Shown here in pieces: positions 1 to 9,358 of a DNA stretch of 26,726 bases (position 1 is the first letter of the stretch; each line of letters begins with the position of its first letter). Origin of the DNA: Pseudovibrio sp. JCM 19062 (GTDB lineage Bacteria > Pseudomonadota > Alphaproteobacteria > Rhizobiales > Stappiaceae); NCBI GenBank assembly GCA_001310715.1, contig BAXV01000052.1, positions 1-26,726 on the forward strand, read 5' to 3'. The position numbers and the translations under genes are program-made. The notes under the pieces were generated by a model. That model did not search any database. It had not been told where the DNA came from and saw nothing but the letters and a program-made list of their open reading frames with translations.

Positions 1-1137
1 ATCGAGGAACATGCCCTTGGAGTATTTCGGTTCGCGGTGGTAGCTAGATGGAGTTTTCATACTCTGAGAACTGGTTGACCAAGCCCATGCGATGGCGGTC
101 TTCCGGAACGTGCTCATGCCTTTGTGACGCATTTCCGCGGCATTATGAACGCCTGCAAGATCCAGCTTCTCACCCGACAACTCCATCGTGCCACTTTCAG
201 CACGTGTGATACCGGAGAGAGCGGCGAGCAGCTCGGATTGACCGTTACCGGAAACACCTGCGATGCCAAGAACTTCGCCCGCACGCACTTCGAAGGATAC
301 ATCCTTCACACGCAGCACGCCACGGTCGTCACGGACGTTGAGGCCTTCTACTTTGAGAAGAGGCTTGCCAACTTCCACTTCAGGCTTGTCCACCTCAAGA
401 AGAACACTGCGGCCAACCATAAGTTCGGCCAGTTCTTCCATGGAGGTTTCAGCAGTTTTGCGTGATGCAACCATTTCGCCACGACGCATCACGGATACCG
501 TATCGGTCACATCCATGATCTCACGCAGCTTATGGGTGATCAGCAGAACTGTTTTGCCCTGATCGCGTAGAACGCGAAGAATGCGGAAGAGGTGATCAGC
601 TTCGGACGGTGTCAGAACACCTGTCGGCTCATCAAGAATAAGAATGTCTGCGCCGCGGTACAGAGCCTTCAGGATCTCTACACGTTGCTGCAAACCCACT
701 GGCAATTCACCCACGGCTGCGTCCGGGTCAATTGTCATGTCATATTCATCTGCCAAACGCTGAAGTTCACGTCGCGCGTTCGCAACACCGTCTTTCAACA
801 GTGCGCCGCCCTCTGCGCCGAGAATAACGTTTTCAAGAACTGTGAATGGATCGACGAGCATGAAATGCTGGTGCACCATACCGATGCCCTGCGAAATCGC
901 GCTCTTCGAATCAGGAATAGTGGTGGCCTTACCATCGATCTTAATTGTTCCACTATCGGCGTTGTAAAAGCCGTAGAGGATCGACATCAAGGTGGACTTC
1001 CCCGCTCCGTTCTCACCAATGATCCCGTGAATGGATCCCTTTCCAACAACAAGGTTGATGTCCTTGTTGGCATGAACTGGCCCGAAACTCTTATTTACGC
1101 CAATTAACTCGATGGCAGGTACATTGCTTTCAGCCAC
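1..1137 (-). CDS. Double-cassette ABC transporter ATPase of a BMP-type (nucleoside/sugar) importer; 3' end cut by window, frameshifted
   Basis: The ATPase subunit energises an inner-membrane importer that works with the binding protein encoded just upstream. Cassette 1 shows Walker A GENGAGKST, Q-loop region MVHQHFMLVDPF, signature LPVGLQQRVEILKAL and Walker B ILILDEPTG. The second cassette begins around position 265 of the plus strand with a degenerate P-loop, GVSGNGQSEL, as is usual in RbsA/YufO-like proteins. I chose the GTG at 1137, which has AAAGG 8 bases before it; the frame stays open further upstream without an ATG. Two frame breaks lie near the left edge. One base is lost near 110-113, where ...GMS should continue as HVPEDRHRMGLVNQF. 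Two more bases are lost around 42-48, where ENSI should continue as YHREPKYSKGMFLD. The permease genes presumably follow outside the window. The substrate is not determined; the BMP family points to nucleosides or related compounds. Confidence 0.88.
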   Translation of the reverse strand, partial: MAESNVPAIELIGVNKSFGPVHANKDINLVVGKGSIHGIIGENGAGKSTLMSILYGFYNADSGTIKIDGKATTIPDSKSAISQGIGMVHQHFMLVDPFTVLENVILGAEGGALLKDGVANARRELQRLADEYDMTIDPDAAVGELPVGLQQRVEILKALYRGADILILDEPTGVLTPSEADHLFRILRVLRDQGKTVLLITHKLREIMDVTDTVSVMRRGEMVASRKTAETSMEELAELMVGRSVLLEVDKPEVEVGKPLLKVEGLNVRDDRGVLRVKDVSFEVRAGEVLGIAGVSGNGQSELLAALSGITRAESGTMELSGEKLDLAGVHNAAEMRHKGMSTFRKTAIAWAWSTSSQSMKTPSSYHREPKYSKGMFLD

Positions 1138-1439
1138 TGTTGCCCGGCCTTTCTGGTCTATCAAATCAATAACTTGCACGTCGATCTCATTCTTGCTTTC
1201 GAAGTACACCTTTTCGAAAACATCGCCCCGCCCCCAGCGGAAGCAGCGAAAAGATCCCGATGTAGTTCCCTCGTTTCCTCTTCAGCCTTCGCTCCCAAAG
1301 ACTGAAAATTCTACTCGGGCTACAGGGGCACAAGTCCCTCAAATTTTCCTTCGCGGCGTCATGCTTGAAGAAGTGGTCGCTCTGACGAGCAACCCTTAGC
1401 GAAATGCCCACACCAGATAGTGTGGGCATTTCTATTAGA
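1138..1439. other. Intergenic spacer between the BMP gene and the ATPase gene
   Basis: About 300 bases separate the two transporter genes, which is long for an operon. It contains the hairpin at 1401-1432 and the ribosome-binding region of the ATPase gene. Open frames on either strand here are short and resemble no family I know. Confidence 0.6.
1401..1432 (-). terminator. Hairpin just downstream of the BMP gene (terminator or mRNA-stabilising stem)
   Basis: GAAATGCCCACAC (1401-1413) and its exact reverse complement (1420-1432) form a perfect 13-bp stem around a 6-base loop, starting 8 bases past the BMP stop codon. No clear U-tract follows on the minus strand. Partial termination or 3'-end protection is therefore more likely than full termination; in binding-protein operons such stems raise the yield of the periplasmic protein over the membrane parts (inference). 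Confidence 0.6.
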
Positions 1440-2438
1440 TTAGAACGGGCAGGAAGAATCCACCATGTAATCGTGGACTTCTACTTTGCCAGAAATAATA
1501 TCCATTTTTGCCTGCTCAACTGCAGACTTCATTTCTTCAGTGATGAGAGGCGCGTTATACTGATCGTACGCCCAGGAAACACCGTCTTCAGCCAGACCAA
1601 GAACTTGAACACCAGAAGTCCAGTTGCCTTCCTGTGCGTCTACAAGCGTTTTATCGACAGCAACATCAACACCTTTGATCATTGAGGTCAGAACAGAGCC
1701 CGGATGCAGGTAGTTCTGGTTGGAATCAACGCCGATACCGAACTTGCCTTCATCAGCAGCTGCCTGCAGAACGCCGGTCCCAGTGAGGCCAGCTGCGTGG
1801 AACACAACGTCTGCGCCACGTGCGAACTGTGAACGCGCAAGCTCACCGCCCTTGAGTGGGTCAGTCCATGCAGCGCCGGTGGTTCCGGTCATGTTTTCGA
1901 TGATTTCAATGTCAGGATTGACGTATTTCGCGCCCTGCTTGTAACCACATGCAAATTTACGGATCAGCGGAATGTCCATACCACCAACAAAACCGATGGT
2001 GTCAGTTTCTGTCGCCTGTGCAGCAAGAAGACCAACGAGGAACGAGCCTTCGCCTTCCTTGAAGACGATAGAACGTACGTTTGGCAGGTCTACAACAGCA
2101 TCAACGATCGCAAAGTTAGTCTCAGGGAATTCCTTTGCAACTTTTTCCAGAGCTGCTGCCTGAGCGAAACCAATCGTGATGATTGGGTCAAGTCCACGGC
2201 GGGCGAAGTTACGCAGGGCCTGTTCGCGCTGAGATGGATTCTGGATCTCGAAATCGCGGAAATTGACGCCTGTGCGTTCCTTAAACTTCAATGCGCCTTT
2301 GTATGCAGCTTCATTGAAAGACCGGTCATTCCGACCACCGAAGTCATAAACGACTGCGGGTTTGAAGGCTTCTGCCATACCACCAGTTGTCATCACTGCT
2401 GTCAGAGCAATCGCACCGAGGATTGTTGTGGTTTTCAC
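1440..2438 (-). CDS. BMP-family periplasmic substrate-binding protein of an ABC transporter
   Basis: Captures substrate in the periplasm and delivers it to the importer whose ATPase is the next gene. The 332-residue protein begins at a GTG with AAGGAAG 7 bases upstream. It has a Sec signal peptide ending near AEA-FKP at residue 24, without a lipobox cysteine, so it should be a soluble periplasmic protein rather than a lipoprotein. Family features are AVVYDFGGRNDRSFNEAAYKG at the mature N terminus, the conserved GFVGGMDIPLI stretch near residue 150 and VVFHAAGLTGTGV near residue 210, all typical of the Med/PnrA-like BMP family (purine nucleoside binding in characterised members). The reading frame is intact. 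It lies 71 bases after the SorC-type regulator on the same strand. The exact substrate is unknown; a sugar-sensing regulator beside it allows a nucleoside or a pentose-like compound. Confidence 0.93.
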   Translation of the reverse strand: MKTTTILGAIALTAVMTTGGMAEAFKPAVVYDFGGRNDRSFNEAAYKGALKFKERTGVNFRDFEIQNPSQREQALRNFARRGLDPIITIGFAQAAALEKVAKEFPETNFAIVDAVVDLPNVRSIVFKEGEGSFLVGLLAAQATETDTIGFVGGMDIPLIRKFACGYKQGAKYVNPDIEIIENMTGTTGAAWTDPLKGGELARSQFARGADVVFHAAGLTGTGVLQAAADEGKFGIGVDSNQNYLHPGSVLTSMIKGVDVAVDKTLVDAQEGNWTSGVQVLGLAEDGVSWAYDQYNAPLITEEMKSAVEQAKMDIISGKVEVHDYMVDSSCPF

Positions 2439-2509
2439 GGTTTTCTTCCTTATTATGTCTTCCCGTAGAGCGGAAAGGGCTCTCCCTTAAGATGAACTGG
2501 CCCCGAAAC

Positions 2510-3487
2510 TTATTTTATTGTTTCCAGTTCATTCTCTTTTAGTAGGCCAACGAGTTCCTTGGCCAAAACCTCATCAATGATCAAATCCTTAATGATGCCG
2601 GTCGCCAATGCCGCCAGTGTGGCTTTCGCTTTGCGGTAACCGCCAACGATCGCGACGACATGCGCCTTGCGGACATCATCAAAATGCAGTCCCACTGCTT
2701 TTTCAGTCAAAGAACAGGCCACTTCCTTACCGTTGATGTCGACAAAGCGGCCCATCACGTCAGAACACGCGCCGCTTGCAAGCAGCTCTTCGCGTTCTTC
2801 CGGGGTAATCAGCTTGCGTTTGACAAGGTGGCCTTCCTTCTCGACCGATCCGATACCGATTATGAACAACTCGGCGGCCTTTGCTCTGGAGAGCAGCTCC
2901 TGAACTGCGCCCTGAGACAGGAAGGTTTCTCTTTCTGCTTTGGTTTCAGCAATATATGGAACAGGGAGGTAGAACCCCTCGCCGCCTGTCTTTGCACAAA
3001 GCTGCTGCACAACATCATAGGGTTGGCAGAGAGGCGGCGGGTGAGCGAGCCGGATACGGACAGCAGCTCAAGCTCTGGAACGTGGACACGAGGCATCGCC
3101 TCGATTGTGGACTGAAGCGTGCGACCCATGCCTACGCCGATGCGTTTAGGCGGGTTTGTTGTGAAAAGTGAATGAAGATATTGGCTAGCGAAGGATGACA
3201 CCGCAGTAAATGAATCTGTTTCTTCACCGCTGCCAAGGTCCGGAGCAATAAAGCAATTTTCCAAATTCATTCGTTTGCAGAGAAATTGTTCTAATTCAAC
3301 GCACTCGGAAGGTCGGGCTTCGATATGAAATTTTATCAAGCCTTCTTTTTGAGCATGTGCTATTAGGCGATGAACTTTGCAGGAGAAACCCCAAGACGAC
3401 CCGCAATCTCCCTTGCGTGCTTCGGCCGATGAAAGACATCCAAGCGGCTCTAATGGCCAAGGATGTGGTCCATTCGTCTGCCTTCAT
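2510..3487 (-). CDS. SorC-family sugar-binding transcriptional regulator (frameshifted)
   Basis: Likely senses a phosphorylated sugar or nucleoside product and controls the adjoining ABC transporter operon. The reassembled protein is about 326 residues. An N-terminal helix-turn-helix (REIAGRLGVSPAKVHRLI, around residues 27-45) is followed by the SorC effector domain, with RIGVGMGRTLQSTIEAMP, the ANPYDVVQQLC region and LFIIGIGSVEKEG. The start is the ATG at 3487 with AGAGG 7 bases upstream. Three single-base losses break the frame: one A near 3416-3428, one A at the run 3376-3378 and one C at the run 3020-3022; each repair rejoins conserved sequence. The regulator is the first gene of the minus-strand group and is probably autoregulated through the inverted repeat at 3606-3633 (inference). 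Confidence 0.87.
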
Positions 3488-3605
3488 GGTCTAGCCTCTT
3501 TTATTCCTAAATGGCTTCACTGAGATGCCTCCAGAAGCCATTCCCAAATTTCTATCTGAATGCCCAGTTTCAGAGCTTCCGGGCACCCCTCCCAAATCAG
3601 ATTGG

Positions 3606-3633
3606 AATATTTCTTCACCCCGTGAGAAATATT
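3606..3633. promoter_or_regulatory. Interrupted 12-bp palindrome, candidate operator
   Basis: AATATTTC-T-TCAC, then CCC, then GTGAGAAATATT, pairs over 12 positions with one bulged T. It lies about 120 bases upstream of the SorC-type regulator start. Its symmetry and place suggest a regulator-binding site, perhaps for that regulator itself. No T-run follows it, so it is not a convincing terminator. Function is inferred. Confidence 0.4.
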
Positions 3634-4017
3634 TCAAGGACACATTTGCATTAGGAGAAACCGAAGGTCAAGGAAATAAACGGCGCGATTTGCAAATTCT
3701 TATTGCGCCCGAACTAAGCCACTGTTTTTACCATACTAATAGAATAAAAGAGTTTTGGCTTAAGTACTTGCGGAAATTACTTAGGTAGCGACTCAGTTGA
3801 ATCACCCGCTTTACGACGTGATCCTTAACAAAATTATCAACTTTATGTAACATTGAATCAAGTTTTAACATTTTTCAAATAAACAAAATATTTTCAACGC
3901 ACTAACTGGCGCAATATTTGTGCCCTCAAAATTTTCAGAAAGCATTTACTGGCAAATCAAACAATTAGTTTTGATGGAACGGGATTAATACAACCCTATA
4001 TATATCAATGCTAGTGA

Positions 4018-4056
4018 ATAGTATTCCACATCCATGGATGACCTAAGGAATACTAT
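4018..4056. promoter_or_regulatory. Nested inverted repeats upstream of the DUF1194 gene
   Basis: ATAGTATTCC (4018-4027) is matched by its exact reverse complement GGAATACTAT (4047-4056). Between them lies a perfect 12-base palindrome, CATCCATGGATG (4029-4040), and its half ATGGATG recurs right after the right arm. The array is about 110 bases before the DUF1194 start. It resembles a multi-site operator; no protein can be assigned. Confidence 0.4.
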
Positions 4057-4165
4057 GGATGTATCATGTTTACGCTAGCTGAGTGCCGATTACAGCAAAA
4101 TAAAAAAAATTGAGGTGGGAGGTCGTGACCGGGACATCCTGAACCTTGTAAAAAGGAGGCTGACA

Positions 4166-4989
4166 ATGCGGCCCATGTGCACAAGACCCCTCATCGCGAT
4201 TGCGGGCGCAGTCGCACTTGGTGGTATTTTGCTTTCTTCCCCCATCCTGGCGAAATCCAACACTCATGCATCTTTGAACTTCGATATGTCCAATGAGGTC
4301 GACCTGGAACTGGTTCTGGCCGTTGACATTTCGCAGAGCATGGACCCGGAAGAACAGCGCGTTCAGAGAGAAGGATATATTGCGGCTCTTACTTCTGAAG
4401 CAGTGCTTGATGCGATCAAGTACGGCCCCACCGGCCGCATTGCTGTCGCCTACATGGAATGGGGCGGCAAAGATGAGCACTTTGTCGTTGCGGACTGGAC
4501 CATTATCTCAGATGTGGTATCTGCCGGAGAGTTTGCCGGCAAGATTGCCGAGGCTCCTTTGCGCCGGGTGCAACGCACATCCATATCATCGGCTCTAACG
4601 CAGGCGGTTAATCTTGTTACCGCCAACCAGTATAACGCATGCGCCGTGTTATCGATATCTCTGGTGACGGCCCGAACAATCAGGGCAGCGCAGTCACCGA
4701 GGCGCGTGATGCTGCGATCGCGCAAGGCGTTACAGTCAATGGTTTGCCTTTGATGCTGAAGGAGGAGAGCATTTCGTGGCAGTCCATGCTGCATCTGGAT
4801 CATTATTACGAGGACTGTGTGATCGGTGGACCGGGCGCGTTTTCGATCCCCGTGCGCTCCAAAGAAGGCTTCAGCGATGCGATCCGCATGAAACTTGTAC
4901 TGGAGATTGCAGGCCTTGTGGATGACCAGCCCAAACTGATCCGCGCCAAGTCGCGCAGAGATATGGTCATGTGCTCCTTGTTCGACTGA
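4166..4989 (+). CDS. Secreted DUF1194 protein with von Willebrand factor A-type fold (frameshifted)
   Basis: A predicted exported protein of about 274 residues after repair. An N-terminal signal peptide ends around ILAKS near residue 31. The VWA-like domain starts with VLAVDISQSMD, giving a DxSxS metal-ion site (D54, S56, S58). It continues with IAVAYMEWGG, TSISSAL, RRVIDISGDGPNN and CVIGGPGAF, which is the DUF1194 pattern. The biochemical role of this family is not known; VWA domains usually bind protein partners through Mg2+. The ATG at 4166 is preceded by AAAAGGAGG at an ideal distance; a longer frame from 4115 lacks this support. One A is missing near 4638-4640, and restoring it joins ANQYNA to MRRVIDISGD. 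The gene stands alone, with a hairpin at 5031-5075 behind it. Confidence 0.85.
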
Positions 4990-5030
4990 TGGGGAGCGCA
5001 CCAAAAAGTTTCTGAAACCTGTGTATGACC

Positions 5031-5075
5031 TGCTGCCGTTTGTCACCGCTTAAATATCAGGCACAAACGGCAGCA
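5031..5075 (+). terminator. Hairpin downstream of the DUF1194 gene
   Basis: TGCTGCCGTTTGT (5031-5043) and its exact reverse complement (5063-5075) form a 13-bp stem with a 19-base loop, 42 bases after the stop. Only a weak T-rich stretch follows, so the efficiency of termination is uncertain. Confidence 0.55.
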
Positions 5076-5245
5076 AGTTGGCTCTTTCAAAGCCTGTCAA
5101 GACGCGCTAAAGTAGGTTATCTCAAGAAGCTTGAGCATGCTGCGGGTACTTTCAGGCAAGCTCCAAGTTTTTGCTGGTCGCATCTCTTGGGAAAACGGAA
5201 CCACCGTTTGGGGATGCGCGCCAGCGACGTGTTGACGGAGCCAAA

Positions 5246-5674
5246 ATGACAGAGCGCAGAACTCTCGCCCTTATCGCCCACGATGCCAAAAAAAGACGAA
5301 ATGGTTGCATTTGCCAAATTGCACGAGAGCAAACTGGCTAACTACAAGCTGTTTGCAACGGGGACAACGGGTAGCCGTATTCATGATGCATGCCCATCTT
5401 TGGATATCGTTCGCATGAAAAGTGGCCCACTTGGTGGTGACCAGCAGATCGGCGCGTTGATTGCCGAGCGCGCTTTGAACGGCCTGTTCTTCTTTGTCGA
5501 CCCGCTCTCTCCAATGCCACATGATGTGGACGTGAAGGCGCTGATGCGTCTGGCGCTTGTCTATGATATTCCGATGGCTTGAACCGCAGTACAGCAGACA
5601 TTATTTTGCGGTCTGCCCGTCTTGCAGGGTTGTCCACTTCGTCACAGACCCCAGAAATCTCCAGCCAACAATAA
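5246..5674 (+). CDS. mgsA: Methylglyoxal synthase (frameshifted)
   Basis: Converts dihydroxyacetone phosphate to methylglyoxal and phosphate in the cytoplasm, a bypass of lower glycolysis that relieves phosphate-limited sugar stress. The repaired protein is about 142 residues. Key motifs are HDAKK (12-16), the phosphate-binding GTTG (39-42), [12 protein letters not shown] with catalytic D65, and [14 protein letters not shown] with D85, H92 and D95. The ATG at 5246 has ACGGAG 5 bases upstream. Two errors break the frame: the A7 run at 5288-5294 should be A6, and a C is missing near 5580-5581, where DIPMA should continue as [10 protein letters not shown]. With that repair the gene ends at TAA 5672-5674, only 14 bases before glk, so the two are probably one transcript acting on early sugar metabolism. 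Confidence 0.88.
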
Positions 5675-5688
5675 AGTCAAACTCATAA

Positions 5689-6731
5689 ATGCTGCACTCT
5701 GCTCCGCTTACTGAAAATCTGCCCTACCCGGTGCTTGTCGCTGACATTGGCGGCACAAATGCGCGCTTTGCACTGATTGAAGGACCCAATGCGCCAAGCA
5801 AGTTCTGCGGTCAGGAAGGGACAAAAGCACACGCAACCATTCAGGATGCGATCCGTGCCGGTGTTCTGGAACAAGGCTATACTGCCCCACGCTCTGCAGT
5901 TCTGGCGGTTGCCGCCCCCGTTTCCAGCGACCGGATTGCGCTGACTAATGCGCGCTGGGTGATCGAGCCGCCGGCTCTCATCCGTGAACTTGGTCTGGAG
6001 CAGGTGGTTATGCTCAATGACTTTGAAGCGCAGGGCCTTGCACTGCCTTCTCTGTCCTCAACCGATCTGGAGCAGATTGGTGGCGGCACAGCCGTGCACA
6101 ACGCCACCAAGTTTGTTGTTGGTCCGGGCACCGGCCTCGGTGCTGGCGCGATGATCCGCTCCTGCGGCAAGTGGATTCCTGTTCCCGGTGAAGGTGGCCA
6201 TGTTGAGCTGGGACCTTTGAGCGAAGAAGAGTACCGTATCTGGCCACATCTGGAACGCATCGGAGGCCGTGTTGGCGCTGAGCAGGTGGTATGTGGTGCA
6301 GGGCTTATTCGCCTTGCCAGTGCTGTCCTGAAGGCAGATGGCGCACATCGTACCTATGAGAAGCCTTCGGACGTGCCGATGGCAGCGGATGGTGGTGATG
6401 AGGTTGCCCAGAAGGTGCTGCGCTTGTTCTGCGCTGCGCTTGGCCGTGTGCCGGTGACTTTGCGCTTACTACGCTTGCACGCGGCGGCGTTTATCTGGCG
6501 GGCGGTATTCCCCCGAAGATCTCGCAGTGGCTGCATACGGGCGAGTTCCGGGCTGCTTTTGAGGCCAAAGCACCGCATGACAGTATCATGAAATCCATTC
6601 CGACCTATATCATCACACATAAGAGCCCTGCCCTTGAGGGACTTGCTGCCTACACCCGAGCACCGGAGGATTATCTGGTGGACCTGACTGGCCGCAGCTG
6701 GCATCGCAGGGACATCAAGAGTCCGGAATAG
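5689..6731 (+). CDS. glk: Glucokinase, ROK-independent Glk family (frameshifted)
   Basis: Phosphorylates glucose with ATP to glucose 6-phosphate in the cytoplasm. About 347 residues after repair, normal for the bacterial Glk family. Visible motifs are the phosphate-1 loop ADIGGTNARFAL (18-29), the catalytic-aspartate segment VVMLNDFEAQGLAL with D111, the glycine-rich GPGTGLGAG, and GEGGHVELGP. A G is missing near 6448-6452; restoring it joins FCAALGRV to AGDFALTTLARGGVYLAGGI, the conserved C-terminal adenosine-binding region. The start at 5689 is the only ATG close to the conserved N terminus; its ribosome site is weak, consistent with translational coupling to mgsA directly upstream. Pairing with mgsA places glucose entry next to an overflow valve of glycolysis. 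Confidence 0.9.
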
Positions 6732-6852
6732 GTCCAAGCGCGACTTCTGATTTGACTGGAAGCAGCATTGCATTGATTAGAGTATGGCAGGTTCATTTTT
6801 ATTCACGCCTGCCGCACTTCTTTGATTGACGCCTACATTTTGCGCGGAGCCC

Positions 6853-9304
6853 ATGACGCCTTCTTCCTTGCCCATTGATGCAATTCTGCCGGACCTGCTC
6901 TTAACGCTTGAGCAAAACACCAATGCAGTTCTGGTTGCTGAGCCGGGCGCGGGTAAGACAACCCGTGTGCCACTGGCCCTGCTGGATGCGTCGTGGCGTG
7001 AAGATGGCAAGATCATCGTTCTTGAACCGCGCCGCCTTGCTGCTCGGGCTGCCGCACGACGCATGGCACATACACTTGGTGAGCGGGTTGGGGAGACGGT
7101 TGGCTATCGCGTGCGGATGGACAGCAAGGTTTCAGCCAAAACACGTATCGAAGTGGTGACCGAAGGTGTTTTCACCCGCATGATCCTAGATGACCCAGAG
7201 CTATCCGGCGTGGCTGCTGTTCTGTTTGATGAATACCATGAGCGCTCCATGGATGGGGATCTGGGTCTGGCATTGGCGCTGGACGTTCAGGGAGCCTTGC
7301 GCGAGGATCTGCGGATCGTACCCATGTCCGCGACGCTGGATGCTGCCGAGGTTTCCAAGCTGCTGGATGATGCGCCAATCCTGAAGAGTAAAGGTCGCCA
7401 GTATCCAGTCGAGACACGCTACATTGGCCGTGACCCGCGCCGCAGACTGGAAGAACAGGTGGCAAATGCTGTTCGTGCAGCACTGGCCGAGGACACTGGC
7501 TCGGTACTGGTCTTCTTGCCGGGGCAAGGTGAGATCAAGCGCACACAATCCTTGTTGGAAGGGCGCGTGGCTGCCGATGTGGACCTTGCGCCGCTTTATG
7601 GCGCGCTGGATAGCAAGGCTCAGGATCTGGCGGTTCGTCCTGCCGCATCGGGCCGCCGAAAGGTGGTGCTGACCACGGCAATCGCGCAGACCTCCCTGAC
7701 TATTGAAGGCGTGCGGATCGTGATTGATTCCGGGCTTTCCCGTGTACCGCGTTATGACCCGCAGACCGGATTGACTCGTCTTGAGACGGTGAAGGTATCG
7801 CGCGCAACTGCGGAACAGCGCAGAGGCCGTGCGGGGCGTGTGGAACCGGGTATCTGTTATCGGCTTTGGGAGGAGGCGCAGACCAAAGCTCTGCCTGCTG
7901 CTGAGAAGCCCGAGATACTGGAGAGCGACCTCTCTGGGCTGGTGCTTGATGTGGCGAACTGGGGTGTTTCGGATCCTGCGCAGTTGAAGTTCATGACGCC
8001 TCCTCCTGCAGCGGCTTGGTCTGAAGCTAAAGAGCTGCTTGAAGAGTTGGATGCACTGGATGCAGATGGTGGCCTGACAAAAGCTGGTAGCGAGCTTGCC
8101 GGATTACCGTTGCACCCTCGCCTTGGGCACATGCTGATGCAGGCAGCACATGAGGGCAGGCGGAACTGGCCTCGCTGATTGCAGTGACTATTGGCGAGCA
8201 TGGGCTGGGTGGCCGCTCTACAGATCTACGCGATCGTCTGCGCCGGCTGATGCAGGATCAAAGCCCACGTGCGAAAGAAGCGCGGGCACAGGCCAAGCGC
8301 TGGGTGAGGCTGGTTGGCGGGCGTTCCTCCCAGCGGGCTAACTTTGAAGATGCAGGCGATATTTTAAGCCTTGCCTATCCGGATCGTATTGCCCAGCAGC
8401 GCGGTGCGCGGGGGAGTTTTCGCCTTGCTAATGGCCGCGGAGCACAGCTGGAAGAGAGTGAAGCGCTCTATGCCGAGAAGTTTTTGAGCATTGCCGAGGT
8501 TACAGGCACAGCGGCACGCGCCCGCATCCTGTTAGCTGCACCACTTTCCTTTAGTGAGCTGGAGGCACGCTTTACCTCACACATCCGCGAGAAGGAACAG
8601 GTGCAGTTGATGCCGGACGGGGCCATCAAGGCCGTTCGGCAGCGGGTGCTTGGAAAGTTGGTGCTGGACGAGAAGAAAATTTCTGATCCTGATCCGGAGG
8701 CCATTACCGATGCCTTGATGGAGCAAATTGCTCGGAAAGGCGCAGCGCGTCTGCCGTGGAGCAAAGACCAGCTGCGCTATCGCGGGCGGGTGAATTATCT
8801 GAGAGAGACTGCCGGGAGAGACTGGCCAGATCTGAGCGACAAGGCATTGGATGTAGGCTTTGATTGGCTGCGCCCGTTCCTTGCAGGGAAAACCGCCCTC
8901 TCCCAGATAGATGCGAGCACACTGGGAGATGCGCTTGCAACGCTGGTCCCGTGGGAGCTGAGCACACAACTGGACACTCTGACACCCTCCCACTTTGTGG
9001 TTCCGACAGGTTCACGCATTCCGATTGATTATGGCGGCGAACAAGGCCCGATGCTTTCTGTTCGTGTGCAGGAGCTGTTTGGGCTCTCCGAGCACCCATG
9101 TATCTGCGGCGGAAAGGTCAAACTGGTCTTGCAGTTGCTCTCCCCTGCCCAACGCCCTATTCAGATTACCAAGGATCTGCCGGTTTCTGGAAAGGATCAT
9201 GGGCGGACGTCAAGGCGGATATGAAGGGGCAGTATCCCAGACACCCATGGCCGGATAATCCGCTGGATGCGGAAGCAACACGGCGAACCAAGCCGCGCAA
9301 ATAA
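6853..9304 (+). CDS. hrpB: ATP-dependent helicase HrpB (frameshifted)
   Basis: A DEAH-box superfamily 2 RNA helicase-like protein of unclear cellular role. The repaired length is about 817 residues, standard for HrpB. Seen in order are Walker A PGAGKTT (31-37), motif II DEYHERS from residue 126, motif III MSATLDA, motif VI QRRGRAGR, the helicase-associated HA2 region, and the HrpB-specific C terminus ending PLDAEATRRTKPRK. The ATG at 6853 aligns with the usual HrpB N terminus; an upstream TTG at 6826 is less likely. Two Gs are missing, at the run 8154-8156 (AAHEG to QAELASLIAVTIG) and at 9182-9183 (TKDLP to GFWKGSWADV). It lies 120 bases after glk and ends in the terminator at 9306-9335. Confidence 0.93.
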
Positions 9305-9305
9305 A

Positions 9306-9335
9306 AAGCCGAAGAGCGCAAGCACTCTCCGGCTT
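9306..9335 (-). terminator. Rho-independent terminator between convergent hrpB and bfr
   Basis: AAGCCGAAGAG (9306-9316) pairs with CTCTCCGGCTT (9325-9335) apart from one mismatch. On the minus strand the stem is followed by a U-rich stretch (TTTTTATTT), making it a good terminator for bfr. It may also act on hrpB, which ends two bases before it. Confidence 0.7.
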
Positions 9336-9358
9336 CATGAAATTCGCTTTCGAAAAGC

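Larger units (their letters stand above)
3488..4165. other. AT-rich intergenic region between divergent genes
   Basis: This stretch separates the minus-strand regulator from the plus-strand DUF1194 gene and must hold the promoters of both. Two inverted repeats are described separately (3606-3633 and 4018-4056). The rest is AT-rich, with TATA-like stretches near 3998-4008. An 87-codon frame at 3525-3788 has no recognisable family, no good ribosome site, and spans one of the palindromes, so I do not call it a gene. Confidence 0.6.

Noticed and set aside
592..1107. A 171-codon plus-strand frame opposite the ABC ATPase
   Set aside because: The minus strand here encodes clear Walker A, signature and Walker B motifs; the plus frame is a shadow.
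3525..3788. Possible 87-residue protein in the large intergenic region
   Set aside because: No family resemblance, no convincing ribosome site, and it spans an inverted repeat that looks regulatory.
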